The position numbers were made by a program, and so were the translations under genes. The notes beneath the pieces were generated by a model. That model did not search any database, was not told the origin of the DNA, and saw nothing but the letters and a program-made list of their open reading frames with translations. Shown here piece by piece: positions 1 to 9,499 of a DNA stretch of 64,000 bases. How positions within the stretch are numbered: the stretch's first letter is position 1; every line of letters begins with the position of its first letter. The DNA comes from CAYZGU01 sp964478165 (lineage in GTDB: Bacteria > Poribacteria > WGA-4E > JAJDTR01): positions 1 to 64,000 of the forward strand of contig CAYZGU010000032.1 in the NCBI GenBank assembly GCA_964478165.1. The letters are read 5' to 3'.

Positions 1-276
1 TCGCCACCACCACCCGGACTGGCGCCTAGTTGTCAAGAAGCAGGGGTATTCGGAGCCTTGCCCGGAATTATTGGAACTGCCCAAGCTATTGAAACCATTA
101 AAGTCCTGCTTGACATTGGTGAGCCACTTATCGGACGCCTATTGCTTTTCGGCGCGCTAGCAATGGATTTTAAGAAGATGCGGCTGCACCAAGATTCACA
201 GTGCCCCGTCTGTGGGGAAAATCCAACAATTCAGAAATTAATTGACTACGAGGAGTTTTGTCAGGTGCATTGGTAG
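1..276 (+). CDS. moeB: MoeB/ThiF-family adenylyltransferase, C-terminal part
   Basis: The reading frame is open from the window edge to a TAG, so only about the last 91 residues are present. Members adenylate the C-terminus of a small ubiquitin-like sulfur carrier (MoaD or ThiS) for molybdopterin or thiamin synthesis. The visible part carries the family block around PGIIGTAQAIETIK, then GRLLLFGALAMDF, then CPVCGENP, which holds the second CxxC of the structural zinc site, and ends at LIDYEEFC. No C-terminal rhodanese domain follows. A strong terminator lies just downstream, so this is the last gene of its unit. MoeB and ThiF cannot be told apart from this fragment. The family is certain; the exact role is inferred. 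Confidence 0.8.
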   Translation, partial: SPPPPGLAPSCQEAGVFGALPGIIGTAQAIETIKVLLDIGEPLIGRLLLFGALAMDFKKMRLHQDSQCPVCGENPTIQKLIDYEEFCQVHW

Positions 277-314
277 GATGCGTCATTATTAGCTACAGAC
301 AGTCTTGCTAAAGA

Positions 315-352
315 GCCCCAAGACAAAAAATTAATCTTGGGGCCTTTTTTTT
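315..352 (+). terminator. rho-independent terminator after the MoeB-like gene
   Basis: Perfect 9-bp inverted repeat GCCCCAAGA / TCTTGGGGC with an 11-nt A-rich loop, followed by eight T after one C. It ends the transcript of the preceding gene. Confidence 0.9.
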
Positions 353-433
353 ATGTCAACGGTGCCGCTCAAGTCCAATGTTGCTTCCGCATATGGTTTT
401 CAGATGACCTCAGCAACATCAATTTCTTTCTTG

Positions 434-461
434 TTGATCTCTGCGTGATTTATGCTATAAT
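434..461 (+). promoter_or_regulatory. putative sigma70 promoter for the 1364-residue gene
   Basis: TTGATC at 434-439, a 16-nt spacer and a perfect TATAAT at 456-461. It leaves a leader of about 170 nt before the ATG at 635. No riboswitch fold was recognised in the leader. Confidence 0.5.
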
Positions 462-634
462 ATACCGAGTGCGGACGGTGTGTCGAATCATGTTCTATAG
501 AATTTAAATATCTTCGGATGGGTGAGATGCGCGGGTTGTAGCATGGTCTTAGGACGAGGAGTGAGTGTCCGATTGAAAGTGAAGTGCGCCTTACAAGGGA
601 ATGCCGAATAGACTGAGAGCAATGGAGGATTTGA

Positions 635-3600
635 ATGCCTATCGCTTTTCAACTGTTGTTGGTGATAGCTACAAGGGAAACAAAACACGAGAAAATCAGT
701 TCAGACCATGAGTCTGCGCAAGAGAATCAAATCGAACAAGCACGGGCTGAATCAGACACGTCACAGGGGGATGCTCCCGGCGAGGTTGATTGTGAGGAAC
801 GCCAACCACATGAGCCCTCCGGGGATTGCAACGATGGACTGTATCTAGATGCGAGCAGCACAGATACACAACTATCTGGAGCGGACATGGCTTTAGAGAA
901 ATCGCCTACGCGTTCCTCTAAAGCGCGACCTTCTTCAGAGGGAGCTGAAGCAGTGGCCGGTTCCGACAGCATGATGAGTGAGAATTCAGAGACAGTTCCT
1001 TTGCCAACGTCGAAGTTACACAGTGAGCCAGGATTGGAAACGGTTGACACACGGCTAGAGGCCGAAGCTTCTGAACAAGATTCCTCTAAGGAGGTCACGA
1101 AAACACCGTTTGGACTTGGCATAATCGATGAAGTATACAACTTTATCCGCGAGTTCAATAGTAGCCAGACTCAGAATGCCGAACAGGCTTTGGTGAATAG
1201 TAAAGACAGTTCAGGAGGTGTGATAAAACCTTCTATTTTTGAGCAGCCTGGTGGGCGAGGCGACGCTAGAATTGAATATGAATTTCCACTTCCCAAGGTG
1301 GTAAGTGATGAGCGGTTAATCTTGCACTTTAGCACTGGCTTGCGAGACGGAATTGATTTGGATCGTCGCCTTGCGAAATCTGACGGTGTTCGTTTCTCGA
1401 TTGAAGTTTCGGGAAAACAGTGTTTCGATGGAGTTTCATTCGCATGTGAGTGGCAAGAACATGTGATAGATCTCTCTGAATTCGCCGGTCAAGAGATTAA
1501 GTGTGCTTTTCTAACCGCGTGTGATGGCCGAAGAAGTGCCAATTACAATTGGGCATTATGGGGCAATCCGAGGATTCTCAAACTTGTCCATCAATCGCTG
1601 CCGGTCGAAAGAGGCATGTCGGAGGCAAAAATCGTCCGCGGCCTTGCGGTTGGAAGGTTTGATGATACGAAGAGAATCGAGGAGGGAAAAGATGTTGAAA
1701 ATCCAACGATTGTTCCGTCGAGTGTAGAACCGTTTTCAATTGAATTTGCGTACAGTTCACCGACCTCCGTATCCCAGATTGCTGACGAAATCAGCCAACG
1801 TATGGTTGGCGATGCAGAAACTCGGGGATATTCAACCGAACTCCTATCTAAGAAATTTGAACTGGTCTTGTACACAGAACTGCCGAAGGTGGAGCTTTTG
1901 AGTCTGGGACTGACTTCGGCAATGACAACTGTGGGTGAAGATTTTGAGGTGCAGTGTAAGATTCGCAACAACGGTTTAGGCAACCTTATGCCAACCAATC
2001 AAGCTAGTGTTGGGATTAACCGCATTAAGTTGCGTCGTGGACGAAATTCATATCCAATTAAGGTCCTTAACACTGGTGAAGAGACCAAATTGGTGTGGCA
2101 TATTCGTAAGTTTTCACGGGAGTCAGTTGCCAAGATTTCCATCTCTCTCAAGTATCGCACCCCTATTGGAGACGTACGACAAACGCTTGAAAAAGCTATT
2201 GATATTCGACCGGCTGCGCCGAAAGATTCCGCACAGATTCTATCGGAACTGCACACATATAACCTACAAGAACATCTTGTGCTGGGAAACAAAAACCTTC
2301 GTTTACTCTTTGTTCAAGGGAATCACGGATTCCAATATTACACTGTATTTGCGGCAAGACATGGAAGCTATCGTCAGGTGGCCACGTGTTGCGCAATCTC
2401 CGAGGTTCACTATCTTGATTTGAAAGGAGACCGGCAACAGCTACGCATATTACCGACGACTTATCGCCTTGTGGGAAATAGCCGAGGGCAGTCAATTCTC
2501 ATCCTTGCTTCCGAACAGCAGAGTTCGGACGGTGTGTGTTGGTCGTTTGAAGCGAGTTTTTCGTTGACTGAAAATGATAAACGTGTGAGTGTAGAGTATA
2601 GTCTTTCGGCCGATAGGCAATGTCAATTGCTCGCTTTCAACGGTCCTGTCCTTCATGCGGGAGATCGCTCTTACGGAGAAAGCAAAACTGGATCTCTTTT
2701 TCCCGGTTTGAACTTCTTGGCATCGCATGAACCCTCATTAAGCTCACAGGAGGGGCAGCCGTCATACAACAATCGCCTTGTGCCGCATTCCTCTGAGATT
2801 ACTGTTCCTCTGATGGCAGTCGAATACAAAAATTCGGTGGTTGGTTTGGCATGGAATCCATTGGAAACATCGGACGGTGAGGTCAATCTGTTGTCGGCGG
2901 CGTTTGCTTCGCCGAATTGGCATGAAAATCAGCAAAATCATTTGATGGGCCTGTTTGTTCCGGGTTTACAAGAGCGAATCGGAGAGAATTCACTACAATC
3001 CGCAACACCTTACAATTTGGCGACAAATCGAAAGTTGACAATCAGATCGCACATCATCGTTGATGGTAACGCTTCTATTGTTGATGCCGTCTTCCACTGG
3101 GCCAATGCATACGGGACACCTGAGGCGCTGAAGGTCCCTCGAAGTGATGAGGACGAATTGATGCTTTCGCGGTACCGGTTTATGAAAACCACGGGTAATG
3201 ACACTTCTGGAAGATCTCAAAACTCCGCTGAATGGTTTCCAGGAGATGTTCCTGGAATTGCAACACTCCTATGGTATGATTATTTCGCAACCCACGATGA
3301 AATCGTGAAAAAACGTGCGCTTGCTATTGTTGAAAGCGTGCTTTCCGAATCTGGACCTGGTGGCCTGGCGGTTTCAGGTTCATGCCAAATTTTGAAGTGG
3401 GAATTACCGTTTTATTTCGGTCATGTTGAGGCAGTGCTGGAATGCCTTAAAGAAACTATACAGAGCTTGATCGAGTTGCAAGAGGATGATGGGAGTTGGC
3501 GTTCTTGGCCAATTACAGAGAATTCCAAAAATTTGGGACAGGATGGCGGCACTGCTCTTGGCGCCTGTGCGCATTCGGCGTTAATGTTGTTCAAGTATGC

Positions 3601-4729
3601 GAGGATTACGGGCGATCAAAAATCGTTGAACGCGGGCGTAAAGGCACTAAGCGCCATGGATCGATTCTCGGTGCCGCGTGATGGTGCACAGGCTTCCGCA
3701 TCGCCTCTGAATACGCCCGATCTCCTTACCGCGGCGCACGGCGTAGGGGCGTATGTTGAAGCTTACACGGTTACGGGTGAGAACCATTTCTTGGAACGGG
3801 CTGAGTACTGGGCGAAAACTGGGTTGCCTTTCCTATACCATTGGCATTTTCCCGATCGACCGGCGATGCGCTTTGCCTCTATTCCCGTGTTCGGTATGAC
3901 GTCTTCTTCCAGGGAGCTGTTTGGGGTTCCCACTCAGTCGGTCGGTCTTGTTTTTGGTTACTATCTGCAACAGCTCGCACGCCATAGACAGAAGCGCGAT
4001 TGGACAAGGATTGCAGAAGGTATTACGGTAAGTGGAATGTACCAGCAGCAGATGGAGGGTGAATTTAAGGGTACATATCCTGATGGCCTATATGAATCTT
4101 GCACGGAAGGACGTGCACCACATGTCAATCCTGAAAACATCATGGTGAACTTCTATACCTTACGTGGACAAGATCCGGATATTTCTACCGTGGTTTTGCG
4201 CAACGAAAATGGGCGTATACACTTGAGCAGTGGAGCAAAGATTCAAGTCAGTGAGAACAGTAATGACGAAGGGCTAGTTTTTAGACTGAAGTACCTAGAA
4301 AATGAAACGAGCTACACTATTATAGCCGGATTTGGTAGCTGTCCATCGGGGGTGAAAGTGCAGGATAAAAATCTTCTCACCGTTAAAGATCTGGATAGGG
4401 CTTCCTCTGGTTGGCTCTATCGCAAAGAAAAAGATCTAATCTTCGTCAAGTACAAACACGCAGATGGTGAGGTAGACTTTGAAATTCTATCATCGTTGAA
4501 AGAGTTGATTCAGGAAGCCAAAGACGATGACTCGCCTGTAGTTGCTCAACCTGAAGGTGCGGTTGAGCGTCCCCTTTCTCAGGATGATGCCACTAATGGA
4601 GCCTCTCCTGTTGATGTGCCAACGGGGAGCGTCGGACAGGACAACGTGCCGGGTGAAGCTGTTGCTGTGGACGCTCAAGATCGCGCCAAGAATGATGAGG
4701 TGGCGGATACCCCCGAAAAGGAAGGCTGA
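635..4729 (+). CDS. Large multidomain protein with (alpha/alpha) toroid-like domain
   Basis: Not assigned to a named family; 1364 residues. Residues about 15-160 are an acidic, Ser/Glu/Asp-rich low-complexity segment. Residues about 195-315 look like a beta-sandwich carbohydrate-binding (NPCBM-like) domain. Residues about 420-520 resemble a CARDB adhesion-type domain. Residues about 540-830 are beta-rich. Residues about 880-1165 resemble an alpha/alpha toroid, as in six-hairpin glycosidases (QEDDGSWRSWPI, DGGTALGACAHSA, a His/Trp/Pro-rich stretch). The last 80 residues are acidic again. The start has GGAGGA five bases upstream. No clear signal peptide is visible, which is odd for such a domain set. 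A second frame from an ATG at 622 gives 29 protein-like residues before a stop, so the N-terminus may be frameshifted. A role in glycan handling is inference. Confidence 0.8.
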   Translation: MPIAFQLLLVIATRETKHEKISSDHESAQENQIEQARAESDTSQGDAPGEVDCEERQPHEPSGDCNDGLYLDASSTDTQLSGADMALEKSPTRSSKARPSSEGAEAVAGSDSMMSENSETVPLPTSKLHSEPGLETVDTRLEAEASEQDSSKEVTKTPFGLGIIDEVYNFIREFNSSQTQNAEQALVNSKDSSGGVIKPSIFEQPGGRGDARIEYEFPLPKVVSDERLILHFSTGLRDGIDLDRRLAKSDGVRFSIEVSGKQCFDGVSFACEWQEHVIDLSEFAGQEIKCAFLTACDGRRSANYNWALWGNPRILKLVHQSLPVERGMSEAKIVRGLAVGRFDDTKRIEEGKDVENPTIVPSSVEPFSIEFAYSSPTSVSQIADEISQRMVGDAETRGYSTELLSKKFELVLYTELPKVELLSLGLTSAMTTVGEDFEVQCKIRNNGLGNLMPTNQASVGINRIKLRRGRNSYPIKVLNTGEETKLVWHIRKFSRESVAKISISLKYRTPIGDVRQTLEKAIDIRPAAPKDSAQILSELHTYNLQEHLVLGNKNLRLLFVQGNHGFQYYTVFAARHGSYRQVATCCAISEVHYLDLKGDRQQLRILPTTYRLVGNSRGQSILILASEQQSSDGVCWSFEASFSLTENDKRVSVEYSLSADRQCQLLAFNGPVLHAGDRSYGESKTGSLFPGLNFLASHEPSLSSQEGQPSYNNRLVPHSSEITVPLMAVEYKNSVVGLAWNPLETSDGEVNLLSAAFASPNWHENQQNHLMGLFVPGLQERIGENSLQSATPYNLATNRKLTIRSHIIVDGNASIVDAVFHWANAYGTPEALKVPRSDEDELMLSRYRFMKTTGNDTSGRSQNSAEWFPGDVPGIATLLWYDYFATHDEIVKKRALAIVESVLSESGPGGLAVSGSCQILKWELPFYFGHVEAVLECLKETIQSLIELQEDDGSWRSWPITENSKNLGQDGGTALGACAHSALMLFKYARITGDQKSLNAGVKALSAMDRFSVPRDGAQASASPLNTPDLLTAAHGVGAYVEAYTVTGENHFLERAEYWAKTGLPFLYHWHFPDRPAMRFASIPVFGMTSSSRELFGVPTQSVGLVFGYYLQQLARHRQKRDWTRIAEGITVSGMYQQQMEGEFKGTYPDGLYESCTEGRAPHVNPENIMVNFYTLRGQDPDISTVVLRNENGRIHLSSGAKIQVSENSNDEGLVFRLKYLENETSYTIIAGFGSCPSGVKVQDKNLLTVKDLDRASSGWLYRKEKDLIFVKYKHADGEVDFEILSSLKELIQEAKDDDSPVVAQPEGAVERPLSQDDATNGASPVDVPTGSVGQDNVPGEAVAVDAQDRAKNDEVADTPEKEG

Positions 4730-4790
4730 ATTTCCAATCTATGTTCAGTGCTGTTTTTTTTTGCCCAATATCACATATAAGGAGACACAA

Positions 4791-5138
4791 ATGGCTAAGA
4801 AGATTGTCCGCATTAGTTTCTTTCTGGCGATTATCTGGGTTGTCGCCGGGGCTGTTCTCTCGACACAGGTCCGTGCCGAAGAAAATGTCGTTCAGGTAGC
4901 CACTCAAGCTTCACCGATGTTTGATGCTAAGGTGCTTTTAGGTCTTGTCATTGAAAGTCTGGTATTTAGCGTTGTTGGCCTAATTGTTCTGTTGGTTGGG
5001 TACAAACTTTTCGATGTGATGACCCCATTTCACCTGAATGAGCAAATTTCCGAAGATAACAATGCCGCGGCAGGGGTTGCGGTTGCGGGATTGCTTATTG
5101 CACTCGGGCTCATCGTTGCGGCTGCGATAGGGTCTTAA
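4791..5138 (+). CDS. DUF350 family membrane protein
   Basis: 115 residues. The N-terminus is signal-like (Lys-rich start, hydrophobic stretch, possible cleavage after QVRA). Two further membrane segments follow at about 45-70 and 93-113, separated by a loop with YKLFDVMTPFHLNEQI and SEDNNAAAG. That loop pattern (TPF, then E/D-NN-AA before a Gly/Ala-rich helix) is the signature of DUF350 membrane proteins, whose function is unknown. AAGGAG lies 6 bases before the ATG, which fixes this start rather than more upstream in-frame ATGs that overlap the previous gene. It sits 61 bp behind the large multidomain gene and is probably co-transcribed with it. Confidence 0.82.
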   Translation: MAKKIVRISFFLAIIWVVAGAVLSTQVRAEENVVQVATQASPMFDAKVLLGLVIESLVFSVVGLIVLLVGYKLFDVMTPFHLNEQISEDNNAAAGVAVAGLLIALGLIVAAAIGS

Positions 5139-5167
5139 TCCAACCGTAGAGAGCACATAAGGCTTTC

Positions 5168-6202
5168 ATGAAAGCAGTCGTATTCCACGAACAGGGCGGA
5201 ATCGACAAATTCTGCTACGAGGAAGTTCCAGATCCAAGTGTTGCTCCGTCGGACATCTTAGTCAAAGTCGGTGCCTGTGCTGTCAATCATCTGGATATTC
5301 GTGCGCGCAGAGATCGTCCGGAAGTCTCGCCATTTCCGCACATTTTGGGTTCTGATATCGCCGGTGAGGTAGTTGCTGTTGGGTCGGAAGTTTACAATGT
5401 TGGCCTTGGTGCTAGAGTTGTTTTGTCACCTTGCATTTCCTGCGGTCGATGCGTGGATTGTCTCGGTGGTGACGAGAATCTGTGTGACTTCCAGGTTCTC
5501 CTGGGTTTCCAGATTAATGGTGGATATGCTGAATATGTCAAAGCGCCTGCCGAGAATGCAATTCCACTCTCCTCGAATCTACCGTACGCCAAGGCGGCTG
5601 CTATGCCAATCTGCTATTTAACGGCGTGGCATATGTTGGTGACACGGGCTCGAGTTAGTCGTGGCGATGACGTACTGATTCTGTCCGCGGGAAGTGGGGT
5701 GGGAAGTGCGGGGCTGCAAATTGCGAAGCTGCGTGGAGCACGTGTGTTTGCGACGGCAAGCACACGTGAGAAGTTGAAATCTGCCCGTCAAATGGGTGCG
5801 GATTTTGTGGTTAATTATCTTGAGACGGATTTTAGCGAGTTTGTCCTCGAAACAACTAGCGGACGCGGGGTTGACGTTGTGTTTGAACATGTTGGCGCAG
5901 CGACGTGGGATAAAAGTATCGCAAGTCTTGCAAAGAAAGGTCGGCTTGTCTCGTGCGGTGTAACGAGCGGGAATATGGGCGAAATCGACATCCGAAAAAT
6001 GTATCAAAAGCAATTGACGCTCATGGGCTCAGCGTTAGGTACTAGATCGGAACTACGCACAATTCTTCGTCTTGCCGAGCAAGGAAAATTGTCTCCAACG
6101 ATTGATCGCGTGTTGCCGTTGTACGAAGCGCCTGAAGCGCACCGAATTATCGAGGCGCGTGAGAATTTCGGTAAGGTCTGTTTAAGCCCAGGCGATGTGT
6201 AA
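5168..6202 (+). CDS. Medium-chain dehydrogenase/reductase (zinc-type, quinone oxidoreductase-like)
   Basis: 344 residues, full length for the MDR superfamily. A GroES-like domain comes first, then a Rossmann fold with the dinucleotide motif AGSGVGSAG near residues 174-182. A structural zinc lobe is intact: Cys92, Cys95, Cys98 and Cys106. The position that usually carries the first catalytic zinc Cys reads NHLD (residues 40-43), so the catalytic zinc may be absent, as in quinone oxidoreductase-type members. It would move hydride between NAD(P)H and an alcohol, aldehyde or enone; the substrate is unknown. It starts 29 bp after the DUF350 gene, with a weak AAGG element upstream, and may be the third gene of that unit. 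Confidence 0.88.
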   Translation: MKAVVFHEQGGIDKFCYEEVPDPSVAPSDILVKVGACAVNHLDIRARRDRPEVSPFPHILGSDIAGEVVAVGSEVYNVGLGARVVLSPCISCGRCVDCLGGDENLCDFQVLLGFQINGGYAEYVKAPAENAIPLSSNLPYAKAAAMPICYLTAWHMLVTRARVSRGDDVLILSAGSGVGSAGLQIAKLRGARVFATASTREKLKSARQMGADFVVNYLETDFSEFVLETTSGRGVDVVFEHVGAATWDKSIASLAKKGRLVSCGVTSGNMGEIDIRKMYQKQLTLMGSALGTRSELRTILRLAEQGKLSPTIDRVLPLYEAPEAHRIIEARENFGKVCLSPGDV

Positions 6203-6310
6203 TATGTACCTCGTTTCCTTAGTATTCGAGAGATTTATGTTTTTAGGATTAGAAACGGTGGAACGATTTATGGCGGGCTCGGATATTGATGCGTTCGAAA
6301 GACTGGAGAC

Positions 6311-8296
6311 ATGCAAAGATTTGAGCTAGTTTCAGACTATGTCCCGCAAGGCGATCAACCGGAAGCCATTAATAAACTTAGGCAGGGTTTGCTGAACGGC
6401 GATCGATTCCAGACGCTTCTCGGTGTCACGGGATCCGGTAAGACTTTCACCATGGTGAACTTAATTGCCGAACTGCAGCGTCCCACATTGGTTGTTTCGC
6501 CGAACAAAACTCTAGCAGCACAGTTATACAGCGAATTTCGAGAGTTCTTTCCCAACAACGCGGTCCATTATTTCGTAAGCTACTACGATTACTACCAACC
6601 AGAAGCATATATTCCATCCACCGACACATACATCGAAAAAGAGATTCAGATTAACGAGGAAATTAATCGTCTGCGACTCGCGTCGACTGCATCACTGCTC
6701 TCGCGGCGAGATGTCATCATTGTTGCGAGTGTTTCTTGCATTTACGGTATTGGATCGCCGAAGGAATTTGAGTTGCAGAAGATTGGAGTGAGAGTAGGAG
6801 AAGTGATTAAGCGTGACAAGCTTTTGCGGGCGCTGGTTGCTATACAATATGAGCGGAACGATGTGGATGTGTGCCAGGGAAATTTTCGTGCTCGTGGAGA
6901 CGTAATAGAAGTGTTCCCTGCTTATGCAAATACGCCATACCGAATTGAACTCTTTGGTGATGAAGTCGACCGCATTACCGAAATCGATACGCTAACGGGA
7001 GAGATAGTATCGGAACACGATTCTGTACAAATCTACCCCGCCAAACATTTTATGACTGATTCCGAGATTTTTGACGAAGCCCTGCTAAATATTGAAATGG
7101 AGCTTCAAGAGCAAATTGACTGTTTCGTTTCAGCCAACAAACTTCTGGAAGCACAGCGAATTGAACAACGAACGCGTTTTGATCTTGAAATGCTGCGAGA
7201 AGTTGGTTACTGTTCTGGCATCGAAAATTACTCTCGTCATCTTTCTGGTCTCCAACCGGGTCAACCACCGTATTGTCTGATTGATTATTTTTCCGATGAT
7301 TATCTGATGTTCATTGACGAATCCCATGTGACGGTCCCCCAGTTCCGGGGGATGTATCGCGGCGATCGTGCACGAAAAGAGACCTTAGTGAATTACGGTT
7401 TCCGTCTCCCTTCTGCGCTCGATAACCGACCACTTCGTTTTGAGGAACTCGATTCCTACATCAACCAAGCAATTTTTGTTTCCGCTACGCCCGGCGACCA
7501 TGAATTTCAGATCAGTAGTCAAATTGTTGAACAGATTATTCGTCCGACTGGCTTAATCGATCCACAAATGTCTGTGCACCCGGTTGAAGGGCAAATTGAC
7601 CATCTGATTGGTGCAATTAACACGCGCGTTGACCAAAACCAGCGAGTGATCATCACTACGCTGACGAAACGCATGGCGGAAGACCTTACAGATTATCTCA
7701 CTGAATCGGGCATCAAAGCGAACTACCTCCATTCGGAGATTGACACGTTTCAACGTGCACAGATTCTACGCGAATTTCGCGAAGGGATCTTCGATGTGAT
7801 TGTAGGAATCAACCTTCTACGGGAAGGCCTAGATCTTCCCGAAGTGTCGCTCGTTGCGATACTTGATGCCGATCGAACGGGTTTCCTCCGTTCTGAGACT
7901 TCGCTGGTCCAAACTTCCGGACGCGCGGCACGGAACGTTGATGGCCAAGTGTTATTATATGCCGATGAGCTTACAGATGCGATCAGTAACGCCATGCGCG
8001 AGACTAATCGACGTCGACAGCTTCAAATCGCTTATAACGCTGAACATGGGATAACACCTGCCACTGTTGACAAAGCCATACGAGATCTCATCAGCAAGTC
8101 TACCGAGCAACCCGACGCAGTAAAATCCGATGAAACCTACAAGATATCAGAGAACAGTGAGGACGACGCACTTGAAGCATTACTCGTGCAACTCACATCT
8201 CAGATGCAGGAAGCCGCTAGTAATCTGGAGTTTGAACAAGCAGCAGGATTGCGTGATAAGATTTCGGAATTGAGGGAGGAGCTAAAGGCGGTGTAG
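6311..8296 (+). CDS. uvrB: UvrABC system protein B
   Basis: Excinuclease subunit B of nucleotide excision repair. It is a DNA helicase-like ATPase that verifies damage delivered by UvrA and recruits UvrC. 661 residues is the normal length. Visible landmarks: Walker A GVTGSGKT near residue 40, the DNA-clamping beta-hairpin region YYDYYQPEAYIP near 95, helicase motif region IFVSATPG, motif VI TSGRAARN, and a C-terminal UVR domain near 620-655 (LEFEQAAGLRDKISELRE) that contacts UvrC. GGAG lies 2 bases before the ATG, spaced closely. It appears monocistronic; uvrA and uvrC are not in the window. Confidence 0.97.
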   Translation: MQRFELVSDYVPQGDQPEAINKLRQGLLNGDRFQTLLGVTGSGKTFTMVNLIAELQRPTLVVSPNKTLAAQLYSEFREFFPNNAVHYFVSYYDYYQPEAYIPSTDTYIEKEIQINEEINRLRLASTASLLSRRDVIIVASVSCIYGIGSPKEFELQKIGVRVGEVIKRDKLLRALVAIQYERNDVDVCQGNFRARGDVIEVFPAYANTPYRIELFGDEVDRITEIDTLTGEIVSEHDSVQIYPAKHFMTDSEIFDEALLNIEMELQEQIDCFVSANKLLEAQRIEQRTRFDLEMLREVGYCSGIENYSRHLSGLQPGQPPYCLIDYFSDDYLMFIDESHVTVPQFRGMYRGDRARKETLVNYGFRLPSALDNRPLRFEELDSYINQAIFVSATPGDHEFQISSQIVEQIIRPTGLIDPQMSVHPVEGQIDHLIGAINTRVDQNQRVIITTLTKRMAEDLTDYLTESGIKANYLHSEIDTFQRAQILREFREGIFDVIVGINLLREGLDLPEVSLVAILDADRTGFLRSETSLVQTSGRAARNVDGQVLLYADELTDAISNAMRETNRRRQLQIAYNAEHGITPATVDKAIRDLISKSTEQPDAVKSDETYKISENSEDDALEALLVQLTSQMQEAASNLEFEQAAGLRDKISELREELKAV

Positions 8297-8983
8297 TTGT
8301 GCTGGTACTATCCGCCTTGTTGATAACGACGTAAGCTCTTTCTTAATGATTTTGCGACGTATTGAGGTGAGGGTGGGACAGTTCTATTGACGTTGGATGA
8401 CGAAGAAGCGGTGCAGTTATTTGCATAAGGAAACGTGGATTATGTGTCGCTCGACATAAACAGCTTGCGCGAACCAGATGCATTCAACTGTTGTGGTGAA
8501 AATGGCTAGGGGCACAGAGTGTAGAGGTGTCAATGTTGGGAGTATAATAGGAGGTCGTGACGGCAATTGGATTAATGGAACTCAGTGCCAAGAGCCGTGT
8601 CGTGTATCGAATTGCTACACACTGTTGGATCTTTTTCTGGACTGTACCCTCTTTTGCCTCGATAGAAGATGTGTCCAATTCTTCAGCGTCAATGATGATG
8701 CGATGTGCCAAGTCTTTCGGCAATGAATCAAGTTTTGCAGAAAAACGGCTTCTTTGGCTCTCGAATCTTCGAAGCGGATGGGCTAGTTGTGTTTTCTTGT
8801 TCTGCGACTCCATGCATGCTGTGGCCATGATGTCTAAAAATCTGCGCAATCAAATCAGGAGTATTTGTGAAATAAAAACGATGAATCTAGTTCGAGTCGA
8901 TGGAGTCCAGAAAGATTTCGAAGCAAAACACTGGACTGTTGAATAGGGCGTTGAACAACTGAGAGTTGAGATAAGAAATTCCT
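8297..8983. other. 687-bp gap between uvrB and the pseudopilin-like gene
   Basis: No recognisable gene. The stretch from about 8484 to 8946 is open on both strands (see the low-confidence CDS at 8557). The first 240 bp hold nothing I can identify; no terminator was seen after uvrB. Confidence 0.6.
8557..8946 (+). CDS. Doubtful hypothetical protein
   Basis: A 129-codon frame starting with GTG and a strong AGGAGG three bases upstream, ending 37 bp before the pseudopilin-like gene. Its product has a hydrophobic stretch near residues 20-37 ending in PSFAS, which could be a signal peptide, but is otherwise Cys/Met/Ser-rich and matches no family I know. The opposite strand (8849-8484) is also open for 121 codons and gives a more ordinary charged composition. 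At most one of the two is real, and both may be chance frames in decayed sequence. Confidence 0.25.
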   Translation: MTAIGLMELSAKSRVVYRIATHCWIFFWTVPSFASIEDVSNSSASMMMRCAKSFGNESSFAEKRLLWLSNLRSGWASCVFLFCDSMHAVAMMSKNLRNQIRSICEIKTMNLVRVDGVQKDFEAKHWTVE

Positions 8984-9499
8984 ATGAGAAAAGTAATTTC
9001 TACGAATAACTTGCCAAATGTAACATCAGATACGCAGGTGAGGAATACTACACCGAGTAAACTACAGAGTCGATTGGGAACTTCTGATGTTGGTATGACG
9101 CGAAGCCAACTCCTAATCTTAATCGCATTGGGTGCTATTATCCTTACACTCTCCCTTCCCCCGTATGTGGAATACAACTGGAAAGTTCGTCCTGCTGATG
9201 GCGACGTGGACGCGATTGCTGGAGCAATTAGAAAGTACTACAAGCACACCGGGGCGTATCCTCAATCTTTGGAAGATCTTATCTCGAATCCAAGTATTGA
9301 AGGCTGGAAGGGACGTTACCTTGAAGACATGCCCAAAACACCGTGGGGAGGAAGTTATCAGATTTTGCCGGATTCATACAAGGTATGCATTTCCGAGAAT
9401 CATCCACGGGTCCCTAAAAAATACAAGCACGGCGGCATTGCAGAAATTGGCCGTGTTTACCTCGCCGGAGAAGAGGGGACAGTATATTGGTGGAAGTAG
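8984..9499 (+). CDS. GspG-like type II secretion pseudopilin
   Basis: 171 residues. Residues 1-37 form a basic leader ending in Gly37, followed by MTRSQ and a 20-residue hydrophobic helix (residues 43-62), which is the layout of a class III prepilin cleaved after Gly. The globular part (GAIRKYYKHTGAYPQSLEDL, then GWKGRYLEDMPKTPWGG) matches the GspG major pseudopilin C-terminal pattern. Two oddities: the leader is very long, and the +5 residue that is normally Glu is Gln42. The next gene is the prepilin peptidase, overlapping this one by 13 bp, which supports the processing model. It may be a minor or divergent pseudopilin rather than the main subunit. Other secretion genes are not in the window. 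Confidence 0.78.
   Translation: MRKVISTNNLPNVTSDTQVRNTTPSKLQSRLGTSDVGMTRSQLLILIALGAIILTLSLPPYVEYNWKVRPADGDVDAIAGAIRKYYKHTGAYPQSLEDLISNPSIEGWKGRYLEDMPKTPWGGSYQILPDSYKVCISENHPRVPKKYKHGGIAEIGRVYLAGEEGTVYWWK

Noticed and set aside
727..1158. 143-codon minus-strand frame inside the large multidomain gene
   Set aside because: A shadow of the acidic, Ser-rich coding strand; low-complexity sequence often opens the antisense frame.
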